Assembly (NCBI GenBank): GCA_965224785.1
Contig: OZ245062.1
Span: 3,906,001 to 3,970,000, forward strand
DNA length: 64,000 nucleotides
Direction of reading: 5' to 3'
From: JALSNL01 sp036479585
GTDB taxonomy: Bacteria; Bacteroidota; Ignavibacteria; Ignavibacteriales; Melioribacteraceae
In this document: piece by piece, positions 1-9,547 of the stretch
Numbering within the stretch: position 1 is the first letter of the stretch
Layout of the letters: each line of letters opens with the position of its first letter
Position numbers and translations under genes: made by a program
The notes under the pieces: generated by a model
The model's input: only the letters and a program-made list of their open reading frames with translations
What the model was told of the DNA's origin: nothing
Databases searched by the model: none

Positions 1-329
1 GATACTATTTTTGCATCCTCGAGGGTATAATTAAAATATTCTTCCTCTTCACCGGTCTCTGCAGCTATTCTGAATAAAACGATTTTAATTTCAGTACATT
101 TTCTTCCGTTACACACAATATCATACAATTGAGGAGTCAACTTATCTATGTCTTTAACAACAGAAAATGCAGAAATTCTTCTTGAACCTTGAATCTTGTT
201 TTCCTCTTTGTCATATGGTAAATATACTTCATGATTAAATTCAAAAACTAAACTGCTTCCATTTTCACGAGAACCTTCTAAATCATTTCCTTCGTGATTT
301 TTTATTGTTATTTCGCCTTTAACTGCCAT
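1..329 (-). CDS. hcp: Type VI secretion tube protein Hcp (TssD), 3' end beyond window
   Basis: Reading the minus strand from the ATG at 329 gives about 109 residues beginning MAVKGEITIKNHEGNDLEG. The fold signature is Hcp: a beta-rich protein with a central VYLPYDKEENKIQGSR segment, followed by DKLTPQLYDIVCNGRK. Hcp hexamers stack into the inner tube that the T6SS sheath propels out of the cell. A good Shine-Dalgarno (AAGGAGA) sits just upstream of the ATG. It follows tssC by 66 bp on the same strand, so tube and sheath genes are contiguous, as is common. The reading frame runs open off the window edge, so the C-terminus is not visible. Confidence 0.88.
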   Translation of the reverse strand, partial: MAVKGEITIKNHEGNDLEGSRENGSSLVFEFNHEVYLPYDKEENKIQGSRRISAFSVVKDIDKLTPQLYDIVCNGRKCTEIKIVLFRIAAETGEEEEYFNYTLEDAKIV

Positions 330-395
330 TTTATTTCTCCTTTTTTAATGATAATTAGTTTTAGTAACTCTTATATTAAACCATAAAATATTTAC

Positions 396-1853
396 TTACT
401 CTTCTCCTGAATGTATTGCAACCAAACGTAGTTTTACATCCATACCGGTTATTGCAACATGAGGTCTAAACTCACAACTGATTTGGAAAAAGCCTGGTTT
501 TTCTTTAAGCTCTTCAACATTTAGTCCATAAGAACGTAATGGTCTTTCAGCTATTACATTTTCAGGAGCATTGGGATAATCTGCAACCAAAGTATCAAGC
601 CATGATTTAAGATCTTTCTCTATTTCTCCCGCACCGGCATTTTTTCCAACAAAACTTAATTGTCTATATTTTAAGTAATGTGCAATTCTAGTTACCAGCA
701 TTGTATATTGCAGTCTAGCTCCAACTGAATAATTTGCAGTAGCTTCAGCATCATTCTTAATTACTTTTGCTCTGTTGGTTGATGGTACTTCAAAAAAACA
801 TGCATAATCTGTTCTGTCCCAATGTGCTAGTGGAATAAATCCCATATCACAAAGTTCTTGATCTTTAGCTTGACCGACTGAAGCTTCAACAGGAACCTTT
901 AATTTTTTCTGTCCATGTTCTTCATAGGTTGGGGTTGGCAAATTTTCAACACGTCCGCCTGAATCAACTCCAACTATTTTTACACTCCAACCCCACTTCT
1001 CAAAACTCTTTATCATATTTGAAGCTAATGCGTAAGATGCAGGACTCCACAAGCTGTGGTCTTTTCCATCACGATAAACATTTTCAGTATAGTTAAAGTT
1101 TTTTGTAGGTTCAGCTTCAGCACTATATGGCAAACGTCCTAAGAACCTTGGCAATGCAAGTCCAACATATTTTGAACGATCGTCATCTCTAAAAGATCTC
1201 CACGCAGTATATTCTGCTCCTTCATTAACTTGATCGGGTAAAAACCTATTGTTCATCACATCGTTAAAATCTTCTTCGCCAAAAAACTTTGCACCGGCAT
1301 TTGCTATAAATGGAATTTGGGCTGTTTCACCCAACACAGATATATGCTGCAAAAAATTAATATCCTGAGCAGAACTATCAAATTGATAATCGGCAATAAT
1401 TGCAGTATAAGGATGTCCACCAACTTTATCGTACGCACCCCAATAAAGATGTTGATATAATCCCGAACTTTTTTCATAACCTTCTTCCATAGCTGCTTCG
1501 TTTAAGTCATCGTAAAGTTCTTCTTTTGAAACATCCAGTAATTCAATTTTTAATGGTTTGGAAAACTCCGAATTTTGAACTAAGAAATGAAGACCACGCC
1601 AAGTTGATTCCAGTTCTTTAAATTCTTTGCTATGAAGTACTTCATCCATTTGAGCTCCTAGAACTGTATCAATGTCAGCAACATAAGAATCAACCAAAGC
1701 TCCGGTAATTCTAAATACTTCGGTTTCTTTACCAACTTTACTGATGAACTCAGCAACTGCACTCTTTTTATTTTCGTCAAGCAATGACAATAACTTATCA
1801 ACAGAACTTGTTTCCTGCTCTTGCTCTGTTGATGTTGATTTCTCTTCTGCCAT
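396..1853 (-). CDS. tssC: Type VI secretion contractile sheath large subunit TssC (VipB/EvpB)
   Basis: 485 residues, the normal TssC length. The family landmarks are present: FKELESTWRGLHFLVQNSEF near residue 80, DYQFDSSAQDINFLQHISVLG near 155, FLGRLPYSAEAEPTKNFNY near 238, and a C-terminal ELKEKPGFFQISCEFRPHV segment. TssC pairs with TssB to build the cytoplasmic contractile sheath. The first 20 residues are acidic and low complexity (EEKSTSTEQEQETSS) and are probably disordered. It lies between tssB (54-bp gap) and hcp, in a minus-strand run of T6SS genes. The assignment is firm from sequence and context. Confidence 0.95.
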   Translation of the reverse strand: MAEEKSTSTEQEQETSSVDKLLSLLDENKKSAVAEFISKVGKETEVFRITGALVDSYVADIDTVLGAQMDEVLHSKEFKELESTWRGLHFLVQNSEFSKPLKIELLDVSKEELYDDLNEAAMEEGYEKSSGLYQHLYWGAYDKVGGHPYTAIIADYQFDSSAQDINFLQHISVLGETAQIPFIANAGAKFFGEEDFNDVMNNRFLPDQVNEGAEYTAWRSFRDDDRSKYVGLALPRFLGRLPYSAEAEPTKNFNYTENVYRDGKDHSLWSPASYALASNMIKSFEKWGWSVKIVGVDSGGRVENLPTPTYEEHGQKKLKVPVEASVGQAKDQELCDMGFIPLAHWDRTDYACFFEVPSTNRAKVIKNDAEATANYSVGARLQYTMLVTRIAHYLKYRQLSFVGKNAGAGEIEKDLKSWLDTLVADYPNAPENVIAERPLRSYGLNVEELKEKPGFFQISCEFRPHVAITGMDVKLRLVAIHSGEE

Positions 1854-1907
1854 AATCTATACTCCTTATTTTAATTTCAATTCTTTTGCTAAATTAAATC
1901 AGTAATT

Positions 1908-2420
1908 TTATTTATCTTCTTTTTTAGAATCAGTTGGTTCTAATTTTGACATTAGATCATCAATGCTGCCGCCGCCTTCTTTAAGAACACCTTCAATTGC
2001 TTTTTTAAGATTTACATCTTTAAGCACAGCCAATTTTAACTGCTTAAGTCTATCTCTTGCTTCCAGCAATTTCTGAAGAGGTTCTATTTTTTTTACAATC
2101 TCATCAGGATGAAAATCTTTAATAGATTTAAAATCTAATTCCAACTCCATTTGTGCTTCAGGATCATCAGACAATTTATTTGGAACAGCAATTTTAAGTT
2201 TGGGATTAATATCTCCCATCACTTTTTTAAAGTCACCTTTTCTAGAAATTGTTCGTAGCCTTCTATCCCGAAGCATTCCCTGCGAACCTGCCTCTTTTTT
2301 ACTAAAATCTCCGGTTACTAATAACCGATAATCTAACTCAACACTTTCTTTTGCATCGCTGCTTGGTAGTATTGAAACTTTAACTCGTTGAGCTATTTTG
2401 GGTGTGGTTGGTCTTGCCAT
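1908..2420 (-). CDS. tssB: Type VI secretion contractile sheath small subunit TssB (VipA)
   Basis: 170 residues, typical of TssB. The N-terminal half contains the recognisable YRLLVTGDFSKKEA and LRDRRLRTISRKGDFKKVM stretches. The middle contains LELDFKSIKDFHPDEIVKKI, and a helical C-terminus follows (LLEARDRLKQLKLAVLKDV). In the T6SS sheath TssB wraps with TssC, and its helices carry the ClpV contact. The stop codon is 54 bp before the tssC start. The ATG lies only 3 bp after the tssA stop, implying translational coupling. Confidence 0.94.
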   Translation of the reverse strand: MARPTTPKIAQRVKVSILPSSDAKESVELDYRLLVTGDFSKKEAGSQGMLRDRRLRTISRKGDFKKVMGDINPKLKIAVPNKLSDDPEAQMELELDFKSIKDFHPDEIVKKIEPLQKLLEARDRLKQLKLAVLKDVNLKKAIEGVLKEGGGSIDDLMSKLEPTDSKKEDK

Positions 2421-2423
2421 AAC

Positions 2424-4145
2424 TTATTTTCCTCCATTTTTATTAGATAATTTTATTGCTAAAACTCCATCGTAATTTGCAATTTTTGCAAACAGTTTAG
2501 CCTGCTCTGTTTCTACTTTATTTTTTATCTCTTTATCTTTAGTTTCTAATAATTTATTATTTACAAGGTAAGTGGATTGCCAAACTGCAACCGAAAGAGC
2601 TGGTTCCCATTCAGCGAGATTATACTCTTCTATCTTTTCAATTAATTGCAGTAAATGTACTTTAGCCAGTTTGAATTGCTTTGCTTCAACACACAAGTTT
2701 GCTAAATTTAACTGTCGAAGAAAACGTCCTTTTCGTCTTATATCGCCGCTAATCTGCTGCTGCATTTTTGAAATATTCACTTCAAAGTTTTCTGGTAATT
2801 CTTTAAATGATTTCTCATATTCTTCATTTATTGAATTATAGTCTTCTCCCATAATAGGCGGTAGTAACAATGGCTTCCCCTTATTATTATTGCTGCTTCC
2901 AATTGTACTTACATCACTATTTATCCAATCAATAGTTTCTTGGTCAGCAAATGGAGTTTCTTTGTTCTTGAATTTTAATTCGGTAAGCTGCGGAAATTTT
3001 GCAAGCAACAAAGCAAGAGAATATTTTATTTCTTTTCCCACTTTGATAAAAACTCCGCCTTTTTGCTCCAAAGCTTTAACAACATATCTTTGCACGTCTA
3101 ACCAATATAAAAATCCGGAATCGGTGTTAAGCAGATTAAGTTCAATTCTCGGAATCAATACTTCCCAATTATTACTTGAATACCATTCACCAATTTTATT
3201 TTGAATTACTGAATTTGGCGGAGCAATTTGAGTAACATTTTCTTTACTCGGCGGCAGATTCATTTGTCCCCAGACAAGTGAACGAGACATTAAATAGATA
3301 AATGCTTCCTGCGGAACTTTTAACTTTTTTTCGTTCAATGAATCTTCAAACAAATACTTTATATGTTTTCTAATTGCAAGAATTGACTCTTTATCTGATT
3401 TTGGGACATAATCTTTTTCTACACTAACCGCTGTTGTCTTTTCATCATTAGCAGTTTGCGGTTTAGTTTCTCTAGTTGTTTTATTTTGTTCATTTGTTTC
3501 TTTTTCCTTTTGCTGTTTTTCTTCTTCATCCGATTTGGGTTTTATAATTTCCTTTTCTTGTTTAACATACTTTGTTGCATCTTCGCTTAAAGTATTAATT
3601 GTTTCTTTGATTTTTTTAAGAATTGGTAAATTATCTGGGAATTGTTTGTTGCATTCTTCTAATAGAGAATTAAATATTTCTTCAGATTCTATTACTGCTT
3701 GAGCATTTGAGTTTGTTATTTCTTCTTTTTCCAACAGCTTAAAAAATCTATCGGAGTTCAGGTATTGTACAGCTTTACTGCGATGGTTTATTTTTGCAGG
3801 AAAAATATTTTCACCAAATTTCTGTAAAAGATTTAGAAGCAGAGATAAACCATTTTTAAATCCTTCAATTCCATCTGTTCTAAACCACGAGAAACACAAC
3901 CAACTTGCAACCCACAAATCTTTGCTGTTTTCTTTTAGAATATCTGTGGATAGTTCAACGCATATTTTATAGTCAGGAGAAATTTTCCCAATTTCCATAT
4001 TCAGCTTAAAGAATTCGTTTAAACTTTTAGCGTCAACTCCTACTTTAGAATTTCCATCAATCGGTTCAAGTAATTCTTCAACTTCCTCGGGAAGTACTAT
4101 TTTATTTTCTTCATTCATTTTTAATAATATTTTTATAGATGTCAT
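2424..4145 (-). CDS. tssA: Type VI secretion baseplate/cap protein TssA (ImpA family)
   Basis: 573 residues. Residues about 20-120 match the ImpA N-terminal domain, including SPDYKICVELSTDILKENSKDLWVASWL and later GLSLLLNLLQKFGENIFP. A lysine/glutamate-rich linker follows (about 190-245), and then a helical C-terminal region with LPENFEVNISKMQQQISGDIRRKGRFLRQ. TssA primes polymerisation of sheath and tube and often caps the distal end. It starts 120 bp downstream of tagF; that gap holds a palindromic repeat, so tssA may have its own promoter. The long C-terminal domain puts it in one of the longer TssA classes, but which class cannot be fixed here. Confidence 0.85.
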   Translation of the reverse strand: MTSIKILLKMNEENKIVLPEEVEELLEPIDGNSKVGVDAKSLNEFFKLNMEIGKISPDYKICVELSTDILKENSKDLWVASWLCFSWFRTDGIEGFKNGLSLLLNLLQKFGENIFPAKINHRSKAVQYLNSDRFFKLLEKEEITNSNAQAVIESEEIFNSLLEECNKQFPDNLPILKKIKETINTLSEDATKYVKQEKEIIKPKSDEEEKQQKEKETNEQNKTTRETKPQTANDEKTTAVSVEKDYVPKSDKESILAIRKHIKYLFEDSLNEKKLKVPQEAFIYLMSRSLVWGQMNLPPSKENVTQIAPPNSVIQNKIGEWYSSNNWEVLIPRIELNLLNTDSGFLYWLDVQRYVVKALEQKGGVFIKVGKEIKYSLALLLAKFPQLTELKFKNKETPFADQETIDWINSDVSTIGSSNNNKGKPLLLPPIMGEDYNSINEEYEKSFKELPENFEVNISKMQQQISGDIRRKGRFLRQLNLANLCVEAKQFKLAKVHLLQLIEKIEEYNLAEWEPALSVAVWQSTYLVNNKLLETKDKEIKNKVETEQAKLFAKIANYDGVLAIKLSNKNGGK

Positions 4146-4177
4146 TTACGAATGTTTCTATCGGAAATCCATTTTTA

Positions 4178-4232
4178 TGACGCCTGGATTCCCAGTAAAG
4201 CTGGGAATTATGTAACATTTACTGGAATGACA
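4178..4232. repeat. Palindromic intergenic element between tssA and tagF
   Basis: The 120-bp gap between tagF and tssA holds a perfect 8-bp stem, ATTCCCAG / CTGGGAAT at 4188-4208, with loop TAAAG. It is framed by ATGACGCC on the left and GGAATGACA on the right, so read from the other strand it starts GTCATTCC. This resembles short dispersed palindromes found between genes in many bacteria. Only this copy is in the window, so dispersal is not shown. It could act as an mRNA-stability hairpin inside the T6SS operon. Confidence 0.5.
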
Positions 4233-4265
4233 AACTATTCTTGTCTTACTAAGCTTTATTGTTGG

Positions 4266-5231
4266 TTAAATATTTTGTAATAATTCTGATAATGATAAAT
4301 CTTTCTGTTCTAATATTGATTTGTATTTATCATTTAAAGACTGCATACAATTTTCAATATTTCCTTCTCTGTCAGTCAAGCATATAGAATCAATTATATG
4401 CGATGGATTTATGAAGTGAGCATAATTATTATAAGATGGCTGATTCAAAAAAAGAATTAAATATCTTTCTGTTTTAGTAGATTTTTTTGACCAAAATAAA
4501 AATGGTTTTATGTTTGCATTTCCAGTTAACTTAAAGCAGACGTCAATCCAAAAACAAATATTTAAATAGAAAAATTTATTTTCCGGAACTATTGGAATTT
4601 TCAAACCAAGTGTAAAATTGTTTATCTGTTTATTTCTGAATGGGAGTAAAATTTCTGTTAGATTATAAAATATTAGATACTTCCTTTGATCTTCAAAATC
4701 TCCAAAAATTCCGTTCCATAAATTATCTGCGGTTGTTCTATTTGTATATTCTTGATACTGCATTTTTTTTTCGGAGAAGTTAGTTTCGATATTTTTAATA
4801 TTATTTTCTATTTCAGTAATAATATCATCGTGCTTATCAATTTCTTTCATTTTACAAATGGTTCTTTTTGAACTCGAAAATAAATCTTCAAATATAAGGG
4901 GTAGCAGATGGGAATTTTCAGAATCAATAGAGTGATTAATTGGCGTTGATATAATAAATGGATATTTCCTGCCACTTTTGTCATTGCTCGAAATAAAAGT
5001 TCCCAGCAAAGTGTTGGTGCTGTCTATTATTGGAAAAACAAATTGTACAGTATCTGCTGTTGAATATGAAACATCAAAACTTGTATTTAATTTTGTTTTG
5101 GAATATTGCAATCCGTTTTGAAGCCACTTATCAAATAATATTATTTCATTATTGCCTGAGTTAAATTTTACAAAGTCAGCAAATTTGGGTAGCTTTCCAA
5201 AACATCCTACAGAATATTTATTTGTTATCAT
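4266..5231 (-). CDS. tagF: Type VI secretion-associated protein TagF
   Basis: 321 residues. The N-terminus (YSVGCFGKLPKFADFVKFN, residues 6-24) is the diagnostic start of the TagF family (BMA_A0400/DUF2094), with a conserved FVFPIIDSTNTLLGTFI-like strand after it. In studied systems TagF represses T6SS post-translationally, acting with the FHA protein or the TagQRST/PppA pathway. Here an FHA gene is in the same operon, but no PppA/PpkA pair is in view. The N-terminal TagF domain covers about 140 residues. The remainder, about 180 residues, is longer than usual and has no domain I recognise. It starts 19 bp after the tssM stop. Confidence 0.8.
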   Translation of the reverse strand: MITNKYSVGCFGKLPKFADFVKFNSGNNEIILFDKWLQNGLQYSKTKLNTSFDVSYSTADTVQFVFPIIDSTNTLLGTFISSNDKSGRKYPFIISTPINHSIDSENSHLLPLIFEDLFSSSKRTICKMKEIDKHDDIITEIENNIKNIETNFSEKKMQYQEYTNRTTADNLWNGIFGDFEDQRKYLIFYNLTEILLPFRNKQINNFTLGLKIPIVPENKFFYLNICFWIDVCFKLTGNANIKPFLFWSKKSTKTERYLILFLNQPSYNNYAHFINPSHIIDSICLTDREGNIENCMQSLNDKYKSILEQKDLSLSELLQNI

Positions 5232-5250
5232 TAGTAATTGAATGGGCTGA

Positions 5251-8200
5251 TTAATTAATTTTTTCTGGTAAGTGGAACTGTTTTAAATATCCTTGCTTAA
5301 ATGGATTTTTTGCACTGCTTGCACGTAGCTCGTAAGAAGTCCTAATATTGTAAAAATTCATTTTTGAAAAATTCCAACTAATCTGATATAGTCGTGATGA
5401 TTTTCTTCCAATGTCAGCTAAATCTAATAAACGAAATAATGCCCACTCACCGTCAAAACTTTTTTCATCACCACTTCCAAAATTACGGATTGAAATATTT
5501 AATTTTGCTCCAGTTCCACCCTGCTTAACAGGCCAATCAATATCTATCCAATATGGAGAGCCGCTATAATACTTGTCTTCAATTCCATTAATGTAAAGAT
5601 AGGTCTGCTCAACTATTGGTTTACTACCGTTAATTAGCTGAGAAACCGGCTGCAAAGGTTTCATTTGAAACGAAAGATTAAGAACCTCGTTATTGAACAT
5701 AGTTTTGCCTATATCATCTGCAAGCTTTAGAGTATTTATCATATTTCTTGATAGTTTAATATTTATATTTTCCCACTTTTTAATTCTCCACGAATTTTTA
5801 TTCACAAAATCGGCAAGTTCATCATTAAAAAAGGTTGCTAATACCCCAACCCTCGGATTAAAAAAATCTTCAAAATCTTCTAGTGGAGCATCCATATTAT
5901 TCATAGAAAACGGATAATTATTTACAAGTGTTCTGTTGAAATGTTCATAAACCCTTGACTGCCATTGGTCATTTAGATATTTTTGGGTATCATTCATAAT
6001 AGCTCTCCAAGCATTTCTAACCGGAGTCTCAAACAATTTTTGAATTGCAAAAAGAGAAGGATAAAGTAAATTTTTTATTTCTTTCATTGCAGTTGGTAAT
6101 TCACCTGATCCTTGCTTAATAATTCCTGCAGAATAATTTTTACATGCTTCGGTATCACCTTTTAAAGATTCCAGCACTCCAGCAATGTAAGAGTATTGTT
6201 CAAGACAGCCTGCAATTTCTCCCAAAGCTTCTCCTGATGGTTCTTCAAAAACAAAATTATGTAATTTTGAAAACTCTTTATCAACCGGATGAATTTCTTT
6301 GGAAACTATAGATTGTGAATTACTATCCGCCACTGGTATTGCTGAGTTATCGTTAAAGGTAGTTTCCTGAGTTATTTTTTTCATCAATAAGACAAGAGGA
6401 GAGTTTTCGGGATTACTTAAATTACTAAATATTTGAGCAGTTGTAGAAACATTTCCAAAATTAGAGTAATCAATACTGCGTATAAACTGCCTCCAGATTT
6501 TATTGTATTCAGTAAAATATAATTTCTGAAGTGTTTTGCTCATTTCCTTTTTATTCAGCATTTCTTTTGGAAGTGTCTGCTGCACAGAATTCCCAAGTAC
6601 CCAATCATTTTTCCCTGTATTATTACTTTGATTATTAATTTCATTTTTTACAAAAACAGTCCACCCGTTTTTAGTAAAAAATGTCGGAATTTCATAATCA
6701 CTTTTTATAATGGAAGAAAAACCTGTTCCAACAAATTTTCTTAAACTAACAGCTTCCGGTAATACCTCAAAACCAGTACGTTTAATTTGATTATAAACAC
6801 TTGAAATACTTGGTTTTACTCTAATTAAATTTCTAACTCTTTTTACTAATTGAGGCGTATTTTTTATTTGCAGATTCCCACGCAATCCAAGATTTTTAAT
6901 TGTAAACCTTATGTGATTGTGAATCAGCACCCTTAATTTCTCTTTTTCACTTGAAGCAGATGCTGGAATTAATTTCAGGATTCTAGTATCAACTTCAGAT
7001 GAAAATTCCCTAAAAAGAAATTTATTTTTATTTGTATCTAATCGAGTAAATTCATCTCCAACTAATAAATATGTTTTTAGTGTATTGTAAATTTTCTCCC
7101 TTGGGTATTCCTTTCCATTAACAAATTCTCTAAGTTTTTTTTCGAGCTGACCATATATATAATTATTAAAAAAAGATTTTGTTTTAGAGAAGTATAATTG
7201 TTTAACTGGTTCTAATATCTCAGCACTTCTATTCAAACCAAAATTGAAAATTGAAGATTCTTTTTTTTCATTAGAAATTTGGTTAATAATTGTTCTTAGT
7301 TTATCGGTCTTCTTAAAAGTTTGGAGGAGATTCGAATTCCAATCTACATCTTTAATGTTTTCAACACTTTCTGAAATTTTTCCGAGTTCAATTTGATTTC
7401 TTACATAATCTTGAGATACACCGAGGATAAACAGGCCGAGTAAAATTGTTGATAATACAATTGATGCATACCTGAAAAACCGTTTCTGTTTTGCTATGCG
7501 TGATGTTTGTCCCACCAAATAATTTTGATCTTTAATTAGAATATTTGTAAAAAGATCTCGTATAAAGTAAGTTTTGGACTCAAGTTCAGATTCTCCTTCT
7601 TCCATTGATAATGCAGGAAGATTAAACTGTTTTGCAATTTTTTCGATTGCTAAGTTCAATGGTCTCCCTTCTTGGGTGCCGCTAGTAAAATAAAACCCTC
7701 TAATTATAGGACTATCTTGATAAGGATTAGGTTGAAATAATTCTCCAACAAAATAATTCAGCTTTTCTTTTAACGAGCTAAATTGATGGGGAAATAAATA
7801 AACTCTCCGTCTTTGTTCTCTCTTTAACGGTAGGCTTAACCTATTACGCTGCATTGCGGTTAAGGAATTATAGAGTTTTTCAAATTCTATATGAAACACA
7901 TTTTTTAGATCCTTGCTGTTCTGCTGCTCTCTTGTAAAAGTACTTCCCCAAATTTGAGATCTTTCTCCATGACTAAAATCACCAAAATATTCGGCAAACC
8001 CCTGCAAGAGATCACACTTTGTAAATACTAAATAAACAGGAAACCTAATGCCTAAATGTTCAATTAATTCATCAATTCTTTGTCTGATGTTTTTTGCATG
8101 CTGCTCTAAACTTTCATGTTCAGAATTAATAATTTCATCAATTCCAATTCCAATTAGCACGCCATTAATTGGTTTTTTCTTTCTATTCTTTTTAAGGATT

Positions 8201-8787
8201 TCCAAAAAGCTAATCCATTCGTCTCTGTCCTCAAGTTCAGTTGTGTACCTTCCTGCAGTATCTAAAAAGATTGCTTGGTTTGAAAAGAACCAATCACAAT
8301 TTCGTGTTCCGCCAACTCCTTTTAATCCGTTATTGCCAAAAGGAAATTCTAAACCGGAGTTTTGAATAGCTGTTGTTTTTCCTGAAGCCGGCGGACCAAT
8401 AAACATGTACCAAGGCAAAGCATAAAGCGCCGATTTACCAATTTTCCATCTACCTAATTTTGATTTTTTTAAGGAATTAATTGCCTCTTTTAGTTGTTTT
8501 TTGAATTGTTCAATTTCAGCTTTTTTTTCCGGACGTAAACTTTGCATCTGATTATCTGCATGCACACCTATAGAATGTTCAATATTGCCGGCACTTTTTG
8601 CTTCTTTCATCATAGCAAACAAGTACCAGATAAAATATAATAACAGTACAAGCGCAGAAATTAGTATTCGTTCTGTTGTTGTAAATCCCAGTTTTCCGCC
8701 GAAAACAAATATTAGAATAATTACGAGAATAATTCCCGCACCTATCATAATTTTTTGACTTTTTAAGAGACTTATAAATAAATTCAT
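5251..8787 (-). CDS. tssM: Type VI secretion membrane complex protein TssM (IcmF)
   Basis: 1178 residues, a normal IcmF size. Two membrane helices lie at about 13-31 and 42-60, and a third at about 437-458 (RYASIVLSTILLGLFILGV). Between them is a cytoplasmic NTPase-like domain with Walker A GPPASGKTT at 131-139 and a DTAGRY Walker B-like motif (LDTAGRYTTE) at about 175. The large remainder is the periplasmic IcmF C-terminal part, ending in the domain that contacts TssJ. TssM, TssL and TssJ form the trans-envelope channel. It is preceded by tssL with a 33-bp gap. An intact Walker A suggests NTP binding is retained, although some TssM proteins have lost it. Confidence 0.95.
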   Translation of the reverse strand: MNLFISLLKSQKIMIGAGIILVIILIFVFGGKLGFTTTERILISALVLLLYFIWYLFAMMKEAKSAGNIEHSIGVHADNQMQSLRPEKKAEIEQFKKQLKEAINSLKKSKLGRWKIGKSALYALPWYMFIGPPASGKTTAIQNSGLEFPFGNNGLKGVGGTRNCDWFFSNQAIFLDTAGRYTTELEDRDEWISFLEILKKNRKKKPINGVLIGIGIDEIINSEHESLEQHAKNIRQRIDELIEHLGIRFPVYLVFTKCDLLQGFAEYFGDFSHGERSQIWGSTFTREQQNSKDLKNVFHIEFEKLYNSLTAMQRNRLSLPLKREQRRRVYLFPHQFSSLKEKLNYFVGELFQPNPYQDSPIIRGFYFTSGTQEGRPLNLAIEKIAKQFNLPALSMEEGESELESKTYFIRDLFTNILIKDQNYLVGQTSRIAKQKRFFRYASIVLSTILLGLFILGVSQDYVRNQIELGKISESVENIKDVDWNSNLLQTFKKTDKLRTIINQISNEKKESSIFNFGLNRSAEILEPVKQLYFSKTKSFFNNYIYGQLEKKLREFVNGKEYPREKIYNTLKTYLLVGDEFTRLDTNKNKFLFREFSSEVDTRILKLIPASASSEKEKLRVLIHNHIRFTIKNLGLRGNLQIKNTPQLVKRVRNLIRVKPSISSVYNQIKRTGFEVLPEAVSLRKFVGTGFSSIIKSDYEIPTFFTKNGWTVFVKNEINNQSNNTGKNDWVLGNSVQQTLPKEMLNKKEMSKTLQKLYFTEYNKIWRQFIRSIDYSNFGNVSTTAQIFSNLSNPENSPLVLLMKKITQETTFNDNSAIPVADSNSQSIVSKEIHPVDKEFSKLHNFVFEEPSGEALGEIAGCLEQYSYIAGVLESLKGDTEACKNYSAGIIKQGSGELPTAMKEIKNLLYPSLFAIQKLFETPVRNAWRAIMNDTQKYLNDQWQSRVYEHFNRTLVNNYPFSMNNMDAPLEDFEDFFNPRVGVLATFFNDELADFVNKNSWRIKKWENINIKLSRNMINTLKLADDIGKTMFNNEVLNLSFQMKPLQPVSQLINGSKPIVEQTYLYINGIEDKYYSGSPYWIDIDWPVKQGGTGAKLNISIRNFGSGDEKSFDGEWALFRLLDLADIGRKSSRLYQISWNFSKMNFYNIRTSYELRASSAKNPFKQGYLKQFHLPEKIN

Positions 8788-8820
8788 TTGTTTCTCTTTG
8801 CTTAACTTTTATCTCTTATT

Positions 8821-9504
8821 TTAAGAGATATTTTGTTTTATTGTCTGAATAACATCTTCAGTATTTCCGGAAATTAAATACGACATTGTTATATAAAAAA
8901 AGAGTCCGATTGAAAATGCTGCAACAGCAATAACCCATGCAGGTATTCGTTCTTTTACTACATTAACAATTTCATCATGAGGTAAACCGTTTGGAGAAAG
9001 CAGTTCAGGAATTTTACCAAGAGATTGGTTAATATCTTTATGTAAGTCATCAATTATTGTCCGTACTTGTTCGGGAGCTTCCAATTGATACTTCCCGCGA
9101 TAACCAAGAGATAAGCAAAGAAAATAGATTTCCAGTACTTCAATATTTTCTCTCTGCCTTTGTCTTAATTGTGATAACCGAGTAAAAAATTCTTCTCCGG
9201 CATTGAAACAATTAAATAATTTTAATTGAAGTGGGTTAGATAACCATTCTGATTTTTGCTCCCATTCGGAACCCATAATAGTTTCATCAATAAAAGCTGC
9301 AATTGCAAATTTAGCCGATTGTACTTTTGCCTGCTCAATACCTTCAGTTAAAGCTTGTCGCTCAAAACTATCAAGTAATTCCAAAACTTTATTTCGTAAA
9401 ACAAGCGGATCGCCATATTCATTTGCTGCCCTTAATTGTAGTATCAGCATAAAACAATCGGAACATAGTTCTGAAATTCTTTTTTTACTTTCTAAAATTG
9501 CCAT
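8821..9504 (-). CDS. tssL: Type VI secretion inner-membrane protein TssL (DotU/IcmH)
   Basis: 227 residues. The cytoplasmic DotU domain contains FAIAAFIDETIMGSEW near 67 and LEIYFLCLSLGYRGKY near 125, both hallmark segments. A single C-terminal membrane helix (IPAWVIAVAAFSIGLFFYITM, about 189-209) anchors it, as in Gram-negative TssL. There is no peptidoglycan-binding OmpA extension. It partners with TssM in the membrane complex and with TssK at the baseplate. It lies in the order tssK-tssL-tssM with short gaps. Confidence 0.93.
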   Translation of the reverse strand: MAILESKKRISELCSDCFMLILQLRAANEYGDPLVLRNKVLELLDSFERQALTEGIEQAKVQSAKFAIAAFIDETIMGSEWEQKSEWLSNPLQLKLFNCFNAGEEFFTRLSQLRQRQRENIEVLEIYFLCLSLGYRGKYQLEAPEQVRTIIDDLHKDINQSLGKIPELLSPNGLPHDEIVNVVKERIPAWVIAVAAFSIGLFFYITMSYLISGNTEDVIQTIKQNIS

Positions 9505-9547
9505 CTAATTACTCTATTGTTATGAAAAATCATATATATCTACCAAT

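Noticed and set aside
2572..3204. Plus-strand open frames over tssA
   Set aside because: They are antisense to a well-supported gene, have no Shine-Dalgarno and no similarity to any family.
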